A stretch of DNA of 64,000 nucleotides from CAVTWY01 sp963738575 (GTDB taxonomy: Bacteria > Pseudomonadota > Gammaproteobacteria > Burkholderiales > Burkholderiaceae_C): contig CAVTWY010000002.1 of NCBI GenBank assembly GCA_963738575.1, positions 682,001-746,000 of the forward strand. Direction: 5' to 3'. A program made the position numbers and the translations under genes. Positions 34,881 through 43,300 of the stretch are shown here, piece by piece. Position 1 is the stretch's first letter; each line of letters begins with the position of its first letter. Under the pieces are notes generated by a model. It was not told where the DNA came from. It was given only the letters and a program-made list of their open reading frames with translations, and searched no databases.

Positions 34881-35876
34881 ATGAACAACGCATCCGCAGA
34901 GAACCCATCGGCCATCACAGCGGCCGAGGACCAAGCCCTCCGGGACGGAATCGCCGACGAGGGTGCCCGTACCCAAGGCCTGAAGCGTACAGACTTCGTC
35001 ATGCCCCGTGCCAGCAACCGCCCAACCATGCCGGCCCTCGATGGGGTGCACGATCGGTTTGTTCGCTTGTTGGCACCAGGACTCATCAATTTGATGCGCC
35101 GAAACGTTGAAGTCACCCTCGATGCCGTCAACGTTCAACCCTTCAAGACCCTGGTCTCTGAACTGGCGCTGCCCGCCAACTTCAATGTCGTGGCACTGCA
35201 GCCCATTCGTGGCCACGGTCTGGTGATTTGCGACGCAAACTTGGTCTTCAGTGCCGTGGACGCACTCTTTGGGGGTGCAGGCAAATTAACCTCCAGCCTC
35301 GAAGGCCGCGATTTTTCAGCCACCGAACTGCGCGTGATTCAGCGCTTGGTTGCCGTGATCACTGATGCGTACAACGCAGCATGGAAAACTTTGTACCCCT
35401 TGGAGCTGGTGTACCAAAGCTCGGAGATGCTGCCCAAATTCATCACCGTTGCCCCACCCGACAACGACATGCTGTGTGCTTCATTCTGTGTGGCGATGGA
35501 GTCCATCACCACGACCTTTCACCTTTGCCTGCCTGACGCTTCGCTGGCGCCGATGCGCGAGGTACTGCAGTCGTCCGGCCTCGGCACGCCGGCTGCCCCC
35601 GATCAGCAATGGTTGCAACTGTTGACGCAACAAATCGCGTCAGCCGAAGTGACCCTGGTGGCCAACCTGGCCAACGCAGATGCCACCGTTGAGCAATTGT
35701 TGGCCTTGCAGCCGGGCGACTTCATCGAGTTGGACCTCGACCCCGCCATCGAGGCACGCGTTGAGGACATTCCTGTCTTGGCGTGCCACTACGGCACTTC
35801 AAACGGGCGCTACGCGCTCAAAGTAGATCGTCTGTTACCCCACGCCACAACGGCACGGGAAAGGAGAGTTTCATGA
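34881..35876 (+). CDS. fliM: Motor switch protein FliM lacking the usual CheY-binding N-terminus
   Basis: FliM is the middle C-ring protein that normally receives CheY-P. The 331-residue product has the FliM core: RNVEVTLDAVNVQPFKTLVS, LVFSAVDALFGGAG (with the GGxG loop), an EMLPKF-type region and a C-terminal SpoA domain (LQPGDFIELDLDPAIEARVE). The first 30 residues (MNNASAENPSAITAAEDQAL) do not contain the LSQDEIDALL-like CheY-binding peptide usual in FliM. AAGGA eight bases upstream supports this ATG, and nothing upstream could encode the motif because fliL ends 25 bases before. Confidence 0.93.
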   Translation: MNNASAENPSAITAAEDQALRDGIADEGARTQGLKRTDFVMPRASNRPTMPALDGVHDRFVRLLAPGLINLMRRNVEVTLDAVNVQPFKTLVSELALPANFNVVALQPIRGHGLVICDANLVFSAVDALFGGAGKLTSSLEGRDFSATELRVIQRLVAVITDAYNAAWKTLYPLELVYQSSEMLPKFITVAPPDNDMLCASFCVAMESITTTFHLCLPDASLAPMREVLQSSGLGTPAAPDQQWLQLLTQQIASAEVTLVANLANADATVEQLLALQPGDFIELDLDPAIEARVEDIPVLACHYGTSNGRYALKVDRLLPHATTARERRVS

Positions 35877-36310
35877 CCGTTGACGCATCCCCAGTTGCTG
35901 CTGACGCCGCGCTCAACGACGCCAACGGTGATGGGCACGACAAACCAGTGCCCCCACGCGATGCCGCCCAAGGTGCCATGCAAGCGTCGGTGTCAGCCGC
36001 GTCTTTCGCCAGCCTTTCAGCTTCGGGCGACGGTGCTTCCGCCTCGCAAGACATGAACATGGTGTTGGATATTCCAGTGCAGCTCACTGTCGAGTTGGGA
36101 AGGACCAAGATTCCCATCAAGAACATCCTGCAGCTGGCGCAAGGTTCGGTGTTGGAGTTGGCCACGATGGCGGGTGAACCCATGGACGTGCTGGTGAACG
36201 GCTACTTGATCGCCCAGGGCGAAGTGGTGGTGGTCAACGATAAGTTCGGCATTCGCTTGACCGACATCGTGACCCAAGCCGAACGCATGCGTCGATTGGC
36301 ACGCCGCTGA
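35873..36310 (+). CDS. fliN: Motor switch protein FliN
   Basis: FliN forms the base of the C ring and docks FliH. The 145-residue product has a variable N-terminal tail (about 60 residues, Ala/Ser/Asp-rich) and the SpoA domain with MVLDIPVQLTVELGRTKIPI and KNILQLAQGSVLELATMAGE, then VLVNGYLIAQGEVVVVNDKF. This is typical FliN. The ATG lies in an ATGA junction with fliM. Confidence 0.96.
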   Translation: MTVDASPVAADAALNDANGDGHDKPVPPRDAAQGAMQASVSAASFASLSASGDGASASQDMNMVLDIPVQLTVELGRTKIPIKNILQLAQGSVLELATMAGEPMDVLVNGYLIAQGEVVVVNDKFGIRLTDIVTQAERMRRLARR

Positions 36311-36335
36311 TCCCGTCATCACCACCACCTTCATC

Positions 36336-36719
36336 ATGATGAACAACGGCCTCACCAACTTGCTTGCATTCTTGGGGGTGATTGCCTTCATCCCGTTGGC
36401 GCTTTGGTTGCTCAAACGCAGCACCCTGATGGGCGGGGCGCCACAAGGCACCATGCGCGTCATCGCCACCCTGGCGGTGGCGCCTCACCAAAAGCTGCTG
36501 ACTGTCGAAGTAGGCCACGGCGACGATTGCCGCTGGCTGGTCGTGGGCATCACGGCAGCGGGCATGTGCACGCTTCACACGATGACGCCGCAAGCGGAAG
36601 TCGTGTCCAACGCCCTTGCTGTTGCAACGCCCAAGAACCCCTTTGCCTCACTGCTGGCCAAGCACGTCATGCCACGCGCGGTGGCTGCAACATCGCCAGC
36701 GACACACCATGCCCCCTGA
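36336..36719 (+). CDS. fliO: Flagellar export protein FliO
   Basis: FliO helps assemble the FliP export gate. The 127-residue product has one N-terminal membrane helix (LLAFLGVIAFIPLALWLL) followed by a small cytosolic domain with MRVIATLAVAPHQKLLTVEV, which corresponds to the FliO core. It lies 25 bases after fliN, and its end overlaps fliP by 11 bases. The family is short and divergent; context is decisive. Confidence 0.88.
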   Translation: MMNNGLTNLLAFLGVIAFIPLALWLLKRSTLMGGAPQGTMRVIATLAVAPHQKLLTVEVGHGDDCRWLVVGITAAGMCTLHTMTPQAEVVSNALAVATPKNPFASLLAKHVMPRAVAATSPATHHAP

Positions 36720-37491
36720 GCGACAGCATCGCTGGCACCCTGCTGCACGCAGCATCCTGTGGATGGCCATATCGGCACTGTCGGTATCGGCCGCCAGTGC
36801 TTTGGCCCAACCCACAGGACCCACGTTGCCGTTGGTGGTGGGCCAAGGGGCAGGTGGCACCAGCTACTCGGTGCCGATTCAGACGTTGCTGTTCTTCACT
36901 GCGCTGTCGTTCTTGCCAGCGCTGCTTTTGATGATGACGGGCTTCACACGCATTGTCATTGTCTTGTCGTTGCTTCGCCAAGCGCTGGGCACCCCCACCG
37001 CGCCGCCCAACCAAGTGGTGCTTGGCATGTCACTGTTCTTGACGTTTTTTGTGATGAGCCCAACGCTGGACAAGGTCTACGCCAACGCATGGCAGCCTTA
37101 CGCAGCCAACCAAATCGCACTGGACGAGGCACTCAAACGGGGCGAATTGCCCATGCGCGAGTTCATGCTCAAGCAGACTCGCCAAGCCGACGTGCAACTG
37201 TTTGCACGATTGGCCAAACTGCCCAGTGATCTCAAAAGTGAAGACGTGCCCTTCAAAGTGTTGGTGCCAGCTTTCGTCACGAGCGAGCTCAAAAGTGCCT
37301 TTCAGATCGGCTTTTTGATCTTCATCCCGTTTCTCATCATCGACATGATTGTGGCCAGCGTGTTGATGAGTCTTGGCATGATGATGTTGAGCCCTGTGCT
37401 GGTTGCATTGCCATTCAAGCTCATGTTGTTCGTGTTGGCCGACGGCTGGAATCTGCTGATGGGATCATTGGCGGCCTCTTTCGTGAACTAG
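36709..37491 (+). CDS. fliP: Flagellar export gate protein FliP
   Basis: FliP is the core of the FliPQR channel. The 260-residue product has a cleavable signal peptide (ending near SALAQP), then membrane segments with TALSFLPALLLMMTGFTRIV, the conserved FFVMSPTLDKVYANAWQPY region, and LVPAFVTSELKSAFQIGFLI with FLIIDMIVASVLMSLGMMML. These match FliP. The start at 36709 gives the usual signal peptide. Confidence 0.96.
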   Translation: MPPERQHRWHPAARSILWMAISALSVSAASALAQPTGPTLPLVVGQGAGGTSYSVPIQTLLFFTALSFLPALLLMMTGFTRIVIVLSLLRQALGTPTAPPNQVVLGMSLFLTFFVMSPTLDKVYANAWQPYAANQIALDEALKRGELPMREFMLKQTRQADVQLFARLAKLPSDLKSEDVPFKVLVPAFVTSELKSAFQIGFLIFIPFLIIDMIVASVLMSLGMMMLSPVLVALPFKLMLFVLADGWNLLMGSLAASFVN

Positions 37492-37516
37492 CGCCCCACC
37501 CCAAAAGCCTGCCACC

Positions 37517-37786
37517 ATGGATGCACAACAAGCCTTCGCCCTGGGACAACAAGGTCTGACCATGCTGCTGACAGTGGCTGCGCCCATGCTGCTGACCGTG
37601 CTTGTGGTGGGGTTGATCGTCAGCGTCTTTCAGGCCGCCACGCAAATCAACGAAGCCACTCTTTCGTTTGTGCCCAAATTGTTGGCTGCCGTGGCTGTGA
37701 TGGCCACGGTCGGCCCCTGGATGCTCAACACCCTGGTGGAGTACATCCAGCGAACGCTGCAGGCCATCCCGGGCGCCGTGGGCTGA
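37517..37786 (+). CDS. fliQ: Flagellar export gate protein FliQ
   Basis: FliQ is a small two-helix gate subunit. The 89 residues match the family exactly, with the first helix LTMLLTVAAPMLLTVLVVGL followed by IVSVFQAATQINEATLSFVP and a second helix with AVMATVGPWMLNTLVEY. It lies 25 bases behind fliP. Confidence 0.96.
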   Translation: MDAQQAFALGQQGLTMLLTVAAPMLLTVLVVGLIVSVFQAATQINEATLSFVPKLLAAVAVMATVGPWMLNTLVEYIQRTLQAIPGAVG

Positions 37787-37814
37787 TGCGCTTGGGCTCC
37801 ATGCGTCCCACACC

Positions 37815-38576
37815 ATGTTGACGGTGACAGAATCGCAAATGATGGGTTGGGTGCTGCCCATGTTGTGGCCATTCCTGCGCGCTCTGGCATTGCTGTCGGC
37901 ACTGCCGGTTTTGGGGCAACGCAATGTACCGATGCGCGTGCGAATCGGGTTGGCCGCGTTCATCGCGTTGGCCGCCCAAGGCAGCATGCCTGCTGTGGCT
38001 GCTGTGGCGCTCGATTCTCCCGTTGCGCTGATGCAGGTGATGCAGCAGGTGGTGGTGGGCTTGACACTGGGGTTTGCGGTGCGTTTGGTGTTTGCTGCCG
38101 TCGAGTTGGGGGGCGAACTCGTGGGTCTGCAAATGGGGTTGAACTTTGCAGGGTTCTTTGACCCAGCCAGTGCCAGCCAAGGCACGGCGAGCGCGCGTTT
38201 TCTAGGCACGATGACTGCCTTCTTGTTCATTGTCATCAACGGGCACCTCATGGTCATGGCGGCACTGGTGCAAAGCTTCCATGCCATTCCTGTCAGCGCC
38301 GAGCCGCTGGCCTTTTTGCGGGTTCTGGCGCCTCAAATGTGGGCCGTTGAACTGTTCCGTTTGGGCTTGACCATCGCGTTGCCTGTTGTGGGCATGTTGA
38401 TGCTGGTGAACTTGGTGTTGGGGTTCATCTCCCGCGTGGCGCCGCAAATCAACATCTTCGCGATAGGGTTTCCTGTCACCCTGAGCGTTGGGCTGTTGGG
38501 GCTGCTGTTCACGTTGCCGTTGATGCAAGCCCCTATACAACGTGCGCTCGAGGTGATGCTCGATCAGTTTCAGTAG
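37815..38576 (+). CDS. fliR: Flagellar export gate protein FliR
   Basis: FliR completes the FliPQR gate. The 253-residue product has about six membrane helices, a first segment with WPFLRALALLSALPVLGQRN and then VPMRVRIGLAAFIALA, and the conserved GLQMGLNFAGFFDPAS and FAIGFPVTLSVGLLGLLFTL regions. It is the last gene of the fli block. A GCCCAC-TTGC-GTGGGC hairpin right behind it has no T run. Confidence 0.96.
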   Translation: MLTVTESQMMGWVLPMLWPFLRALALLSALPVLGQRNVPMRVRIGLAAFIALAAQGSMPAVAAVALDSPVALMQVMQQVVVGLTLGFAVRLVFAAVELGGELVGLQMGLNFAGFFDPASASQGTASARFLGTMTAFLFIVINGHLMVMAALVQSFHAIPVSAEPLAFLRVLAPQMWAVELFRLGLTIALPVVGMLMLVNLVLGFISRVAPQINIFAIGFPVTLSVGLLGLLFTLPLMQAPIQRALEVMLDQFQ

Positions 38577-38598
38577 CCCACTTGCGTGGGCACTGGGG

Positions 38599-39234
38599 TC
38601 AGTCGCCGACCAATCGGTGATTGACGGCGTAAAACGTCATCTCTGCGTTGTTGTTCAACTTGAGTTTTTCAAGCACACGCGCCCGGTAGACGCTGACGGT
38701 TTTGGGCGACAGCGAAAGCTGCTCGGCAATGTCAGAAAGCCGTTTGCCCGACGCAATCATCGTCAGTGTCTGCAACTCGCGGTCTGACAAGGTGTCGTGC
38801 AAGTTTGCAACGGTGGGGGTGGTGAGGCTTTCGACCAGCATCTGTGCAATGGTGGGTGTGAGGTACTTCTGGCCCGAGGCAACCATCCTGACGGCATCGA
38901 CCACTTGCTGCGGATCACCACCTTTGTTGACGTAGCCAAACGCGCCAGCTCGCAGGGCACGAATGGCGTATTGGTCTTCGGGGTAAATGCTCAGCACCAA
39001 CACACGCACGTTGGTGCCGTCCTCTTTGAGGGCTGCCATCACATCCAATCCACTGCGCCCCGGCAAGTTGATGTCCAGCAGAAGGACGTCGCAAGCCACG
39101 GCGCGAAGCAATGCCCTCAATTCACCATAGTCGCCTGCCTCGCCGACCACTCGAATGTCTTCGCAATCAAGGAGCGTGTCCCGAATGCCACGACGAATCA
39201 AAGCGTGATCGTCGCAAAGCACCACACTGATCAT
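38599..39234 (-). CDS. NarL/FixJ-family response regulator
   Basis: This is a DNA-binding response regulator. The 211-residue product has a receiver domain with acidic D8-D9, the likely phosphorylated D54 (VLLLDINLPGRSGLD) and K104, followed by a LuxR-type helix-turn-helix (LSDRELQTLTMIASGKRLSD, then LSLSPKTVSVYRARVLEKLK). The ATG shares a base with the stop of the kinase gene (TGATG), so the pair is coupled. It converges on fliR. Its targets cannot be read from sequence; a flagellar link is only positional. Confidence 0.92.
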   Translation of the reverse strand: MISVVLCDDHALIRRGIRDTLLDCEDIRVVGEAGDYGELRALLRAVACDVLLLDINLPGRSGLDVMAALKEDGTNVRVLVLSIYPEDQYAIRALRAGAFGYVNKGGDPQQVVDAVRMVASGQKYLTPTIAQMLVESLTTPTVANLHDTLSDRELQTLTMIASGKRLSDIAEQLSLSPKTVSVYRARVLEKLKLNNNAEMTFYAVNHRLVGD

Positions 39235-40070
39235 CACGTGGCCCAAGTCATGGCGTCAAGGCTCGAGCTCGACGTCGTCGACAACGACGATGAATCGTCT
39301 TCGGGCACCGCGTTGTCCAAAGGCGCAGACAACATCACGACCGTGCCACCTGCATCGCTGTTGATCTCGATCCAGCCGCCCACCGTGCTGGCGCGCTCGC
39401 GCAGCCCGCGCAGACCGAAACTGCCTGACTTGTCCAGGTCGCTGACTTGAAAGCCTCGCCCGTTGTCGATCACCTCGACCGACAGCACCTGCCTCGACAT
39501 CGACAGATCAACCAGCACGGCCGTGGCGCCCGAATGTTTGATCACGTTCGTGAGTGACTCTTGCACGAAACGGTAGGCCACCAAAGGCAGATTGACGGGA
39601 AGATCAATGGCATCGTGGCTGGAGCGGAACTCGCATGCGAGACCATGGCGCCGCGAGAACTGCTGCACCAACCATTGCAATGCAGCCACTGCCCCTTGTT
39701 CGAGGATCGCAGGGCGAAGGTTGAGCATGATGCGTTTGCTGGCGTCGATGGCGTGGTCGAGCGCCTCGGTTGCAGAAGCCAAGCGCATGAGAATCTCGGG
39801 GGCGTCGGTGTGACGACTGATCCAAGCCAATTCGAGCTTGACAGCCGTCAGGGTGCCGCCCACGTCATCGTGAATTTCGCGTGCGATCACCGCACGTTCA
39901 CCCTCGATACTGGCTTGAAGATGTCGAGCGAGAGCCGACAACCGAAGCTGTGAAACCGCTTGGGACGCGTCGCGATCAGCTGGCGTATCGTTGTCTAAAG
40001 GGACACCTTCTCCGATGTCGAGATCAAAATTTGAATCACGAACTGCACCCCTGCTTCCGTGTTGGCTCAT
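39234..40070 (-). CDS. Cytosolic NarL-type sensor histidine kinase
   Basis: The 278-residue product is a HisKA_3-type kinase with AREIHDDVGGTLTAVKLELA (phospho-acceptor His about 67), followed by a HATPase_c domain with VQESLTNVIKHSGA (N box), VEVIDNGRGF (G1) and FGLRGLRERASTVGG (G2). There is no membrane helix and no PAS, GAF or HAMP domain. The first 50 residues are short and uninformative, so the signal probably reaches it through another protein or small ligand. The C-terminus is Ser-rich. It is coupled to the regulator gene downstream. Confidence 0.9.
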   Translation of the reverse strand: MSQHGSRGAVRDSNFDLDIGEGVPLDNDTPADRDASQAVSQLRLSALARHLQASIEGERAVIAREIHDDVGGTLTAVKLELAWISRHTDAPEILMRLASATEALDHAIDASKRIMLNLRPAILEQGAVAALQWLVQQFSRRHGLACEFRSSHDAIDLPVNLPLVAYRFVQESLTNVIKHSGATAVLVDLSMSRQVLSVEVIDNGRGFQVSDLDKSGSFGLRGLRERASTVGGWIEINSDAGGTVVMLSAPLDNAVPEDDSSSLSTTSSSSLDAMTWAT

Positions 40071-40234
40071 GCCTCAAGTATGGTGTATCTCTTCGTTACC
40101 GAAACCAAGACATCCTTACAAGTGATGATGAAGTGTGGCATTGTGTTTGCAAACGAGCCATGCTGCGTCGGTATCGCCACAGTGCGTGGCAAGGTTGTCA
40201 ACAATTCACCTTGCCTTGGTGCTTCACAGCAGCC

Positions 40235-40681
40235 TCAATCCCTCAAAAGTTGCGCGCCATCAACCCGCACGCGATCCCCAACGCGCCAGCCGCTGCCATG
40301 GGCGACATCAAACACGCGCACGGCGCGCGAGTCGAGCTCGACCACCACCCGCAGTGACGATTGGCGACCATGGCCAACTTGTGAGCCTTCAATGCTGCGC
40401 ACCACGCCAAACTGCATCGAGCTTGGTGCGTGCCCTGCGGACGGGTAGCCACCATCGGGTCGGTGCGGCGGTTGTGGGTGGTGCTGAGGTTGATGTTGTG
40501 GCGGCTGTGACTCGTAAGGTGCAGGCACTGGATGCGGCGGCCCCGGGATGGAGACACGAATCACCGGCACGGGCAAAGCAACCCCCACGCGCACGCGGCC
40601 ATGTCGGCCGGGATACAGCACGCAGGCCGTTTGCGTGGCCACTGCCACCAGCGCAACACCGAGTCGAAACCATCGATTCAT
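40235..40681 (-). CDS. SlyB-like outer-membrane lipoprotein with Pro/His-rich insert
   Basis: The 148-residue product begins with a lipoprotein signal (TQTAC, Cys20). Residues about 50-80 are a Pro/Gln/His-rich stretch (HQPQHHPQPPHRPDGG). The end has FGVVRSIEGSQVGHG and VVELDSRAVRVFDVAHGSGW with RVGDRVRVDGAQL, which resembles the conserved beta part of SlyB/17-kDa-antigen lipoproteins (GxVxxIE, then VVRLDxG and GQRVRI). The glycine-zipper helix pair that normally separates these two parts is missing. TGAGGAG lies upstream of the ATG. Function unknown; envelope integrity is the family guess. Confidence 0.75.
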   Translation of the reverse strand: MNRWFRLGVALVAVATQTACVLYPGRHGRVRVGVALPVPVIRVSIPGPPHPVPAPYESQPPQHQPQHHPQPPHRPDGGYPSAGHAPSSMQFGVVRSIEGSQVGHGRQSSLRVVVELDSRAVRVFDVAHGSGWRVGDRVRVDGAQLLRD

Positions 40682-40797
40682 CGCCAAACTCCTCAGACCT
40701 TGCCACTGGGGCGCCACGCGTACGCCAAGGCACGCTCGTTGACATGCAACGCCTGAGTACCCGCTTTGGTTGAACGAGGTTCTGTAAAGCCGCGTTT

Positions 40798-41892
40798 TTA
40801 TGTCAACAGCTTGGCGTCGATGCTGGGTTGCCGAAGCAAATGCTCCAACTCGTCCGCCAACCGCTGGCACTCACGCCAACCCGTCGTCCACGCGCCGACG
40901 CGGCCACGGTAGTCGTTGGCGTAGTGCTTGAAGTCTTGGCGGTCGGGCAACTTGCCACGGGGCAGCCCTGCAATCCACTCACGCGCCGGCGCCAGCACGA
41001 TCACGTTGTCCAACCAGGGCGTGGCTTTGTGGCGCCACTTCATCGACTTGTCCAGCCAACCCGGCACCACCGAAGCTTGAAAGTGTGGGTACAACACCAA
41101 GCCCTCTTTCATCGCGGCATAGTTCAAGTGCAGGTGGTAGTCGGTGACGCCACCATCCCAATACGCGCCCGGCGGCGCGCCAGGGATGTTGTGCACCGCC
41201 TGCAGCACAAACGGAATGGAGCAACTGGCCAAGATGCTGGGTTTGAGGTTGTTGACGTTGAGCGCCACCGACTGGGTTCGGTAGTCGTTCAAGGGCACGG
41301 GCAAGGTGTTGCGTGGGTCGGAGAACACGACTCGCTCAAGCCACCCACCCATGGCACGGCGGTGTGCCACGTTGCTGACAAAGGCGCCTGCATAGGCCAA
41401 AGGTGTGGTGACCTTGGACAGCGCACGGCCTTCGCGGCTGAGAAGGCCGCGGCCTCGGCTCGTGAAGACATGCATGCGGTAAGTGGGGTGCGCCAGAATT
41501 TTCGCCTCGGCGTTGGCGATGTGTTCGTCAAGTTTTTGACTGAACACGTTGCTGACGGTGACAGCGGTGGGTGCGCGGCCGGGCGCGCTGGGAAACGACT
41601 GATGGATGTAGTCGTGCGCCCATTGCTCAAACATCGCCGGGGCGTTGGGCAAGCAGGCGATCGCCATGCGCCAGGCACCGATGGATGCGCCCATCAAGTG
41701 CACCGGGTGCGTGGCTTTAGGCAGCCACTGGGTCAGCAGCAACTGGTCGATTGCATTGAGCACCAAGCCCTTGGGGCCGCCAGCCGCACCTGGCACGACG
41801 TGCACATCGTTGGGTTGCAGCCCACGCTCAAGCAAGTGGGCGCGAGCTCGGGGGCCCGCATAGACCTCCAAGGCACGCATCGCGCGGCTCAC
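40798..41892 (-). CDS. Patatin-like phospholipase family protein
   Basis: The product has about 364 residues. An oxyanion-type loop (VVPGAAGGPKGLVL) lies near residue 33-46, the nucleophile elbow GASIG (Ser about residue 70) follows, and YWDGGVTDYHL carries the catalytic Asp as DGG. These three elements define patatin-like acyl hydrolases, which cleave lipid acyl chains. The GTG start at 41892 overlaps the stop of the SDR gene upstream (GTGA); an ATG at 41880 is an alternative. It is the last gene of the metabolic block, before 116 bases with no gene. Confidence 0.85.
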   Translation of the reverse strand: MSRAMRALEVYAGPRARAHLLERGLQPNDVHVVPGAAGGPKGLVLNAIDQLLLTQWLPKATHPVHLMGASIGAWRMAIACLPNAPAMFEQWAHDYIHQSFPSAPGRAPTAVTVSNVFSQKLDEHIANAEAKILAHPTYRMHVFTSRGRGLLSREGRALSKVTTPLAYAGAFVSNVAHRRAMGGWLERVVFSDPRNTLPVPLNDYRTQSVALNVNNLKPSILASCSIPFVLQAVHNIPGAPPGAYWDGGVTDYHLHLNYAAMKEGLVLYPHFQASVVPGWLDKSMKWRHKATPWLDNVIVLAPAREWIAGLPRGKLPDRQDFKHYANDYRGRVGAWTTGWRECQRLADELEHLLRQPSIDAKLLT

Positions 41893-42797
41893 GAACTGCG
41901 CAGGCGCTCTCGCAGTTTGTCCCCAATGTCAGGGCGCTCGGCGAAGGGGTCGGTGGGGTTGCGCTGCTGCATGATGTCTTCGAGGCGTGTCTGCACGCCC
42001 TTTAGCGCCTGAGGGTGGCTGTAAATGTAGAAGCGCTCCGCCTTGACGGCGTCAAAGACACTGCTTGCGACTTCCGCCGCGCTAACCTTGCCACTGGTGA
42101 CCGCTTTGACCGATTGCGCCTGCGATACCTTTTGACTCACGGTGGCTTCGCCCAGTGGCGTGGTTCGATTGCGATGGCTTTGGTGAATGCCCGTGGGCAC
42201 AAAATAAGGACACAACACCGAGGCGTGAATCTGCTGGGTCACCAACGCCAAATCGTGGTGCAGCGTTTCGCTGAGTGACACCACGGCATGTTTGCTCACG
42301 TTGTACACCCCCATCGTCGGGGCGTTAAGCAAACCCGCCATCGATGCCGTGTTGACCACATGGCCTTCAAAGCCCGGGTCTGTGGCAGCAGCGGCCAACA
42401 TCATGGGGGTGAACACCCGCACGCCATGCACCACACCCATCAAGTTAACACCCAGCACCCATTCCCAATCGGCAACCGTGTTCTCCCACACCAACCCACC
42501 CGATCCAACACCTGCGTTGTTGACCACTAGGTGAGGCGCGCCAAACGATTGCATCACGGCAGCGCCCAAAGCCTCCATCGCGGCCGCACTCGACACGTCC
42601 ACGCGACGCGCCAGCGTTTTGGCGCCGTGTGCGCTGGCCAGCGCGGCCACCTCGGCGCTGGCGGTGTCCAAGGCATCTTGCTGAACGTCAACCAACACCA
42701 CGTTCATGCCCTCACGGGCTGCGATGCGCGCCAACTCAAGCCCAAAACCAGAACCGGCGCCGGTGATCACCGCCGTGCGGCCACGCAAAAGCTTCAT
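41889..42797 (-). CDS. SDR-family NAD(P)-dependent oxidoreductase
   Basis: The 302-residue product is a classical short-chain dehydrogenase: TGAGSGFG (about 12-19) binds the cofactor, NNAGVG follows, and the active site is S (NTASMAGLL), Y and K (YNVSKH). Such enzymes reduce or oxidise keto or hydroxy groups; the substrate is unknown. The C-terminal extension (about 240-302) resembles those of SDRs found near acyl-CoA genes. The start is set by an ATGA overlap with the GNAT gene. Confidence 0.88.
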   Translation of the reverse strand: MKLLRGRTAVITGAGSGFGLELARIAAREGMNVVLVDVQQDALDTASAEVAALASAHGAKTLARRVDVSSAAAMEALGAAVMQSFGAPHLVVNNAGVGSGGLVWENTVADWEWVLGVNLMGVVHGVRVFTPMMLAAAATDPGFEGHVVNTASMAGLLNAPTMGVYNVSKHAVVSLSETLHHDLALVTQQIHASVLCPYFVPTGIHQSHRNRTTPLGEATVSQKVSQAQSVKAVTSGKVSAAEVASSVFDAVKAERFYIYSHPQALKGVQTRLEDIMQQRNPTDPFAERPDIGDKLRERLRSS

Positions 42798-43282
42798 CGC
42801 TGTGTCTCCTTGATGCCAACAGGTTCGATGGCTTCGCTGGGTGCAGCACAAGCCATTTCCAAGTGATCGATGCCGTCTTCGAGGTAAACATCCCCCGAGG
42901 GCACAAAACCAAACACGGCGTAAAAGTTGCGCAACCGCGCTTGCGCACTGATGCGAACCCCTTGCCCAGGCCACCGTGCAGGCAAGCCACGCAGTCCCTC
43001 ACGCATCAGGGCCTGCCCCACACCCTTGCCCCGCACCTCGGGCGAAGTCACTACCCGACCGATGGACGGCTCGGGGTACTTTTGACCAGGATCAACCACG
43101 CGCAAGTAGGCTTGAAGCCGTCCAGCTGCATCGCGCCCCAGCAGGTGCCAACTGCACTGATCAAAGCCATCGGCATCTTCAAACGGGCCTTGCTCCATCA
43201 CAAAGACTCGGCTGCGCAGCGCCAACACATCGTAGAGCGCGTGCACCCCCAGGTCGTCAAAACGAAACCATTGCCATTGCAT
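42794..43282 (-). CDS. GNAT N-acetyltransferase, ElaA-like
   Basis: The 162-residue product starts MQWQWFRFDDLGVHALYDVL and continues LRSRVFVMEQGPFEDADGFD, the pattern of ElaA-type GNAT enzymes. The acetyl-CoA motif is RVVTSPEVRGKGVGQALMRE. The substrate is unknown. The ATG at 43282 fits the family; a TTG at 43297 would add five residues. It lies 18 bases behind the MDR oxidoreductase gene. Confidence 0.87.
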   Translation of the reverse strand: MQWQWFRFDDLGVHALYDVLALRSRVFVMEQGPFEDADGFDQCSWHLLGRDAAGRLQAYLRVVDPGQKYPEPSIGRVVTSPEVRGKGVGQALMREGLRGLPARWPGQGVRISAQARLRNFYAVFGFVPSGDVYLEDGIDHLEMACAAPSEAIEPVGIKETQR

Positions 43283-43300
43283 GGTGGGTGCGCCCAAGGC

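Noticed and set aside
38576..38591. GCCCAC-TTGC-GTGGGC hairpin between fliR and the response regulator gene as a terminator
   Set aside because: The stem has only six pairs and no T run on either strand; left out as a feature.
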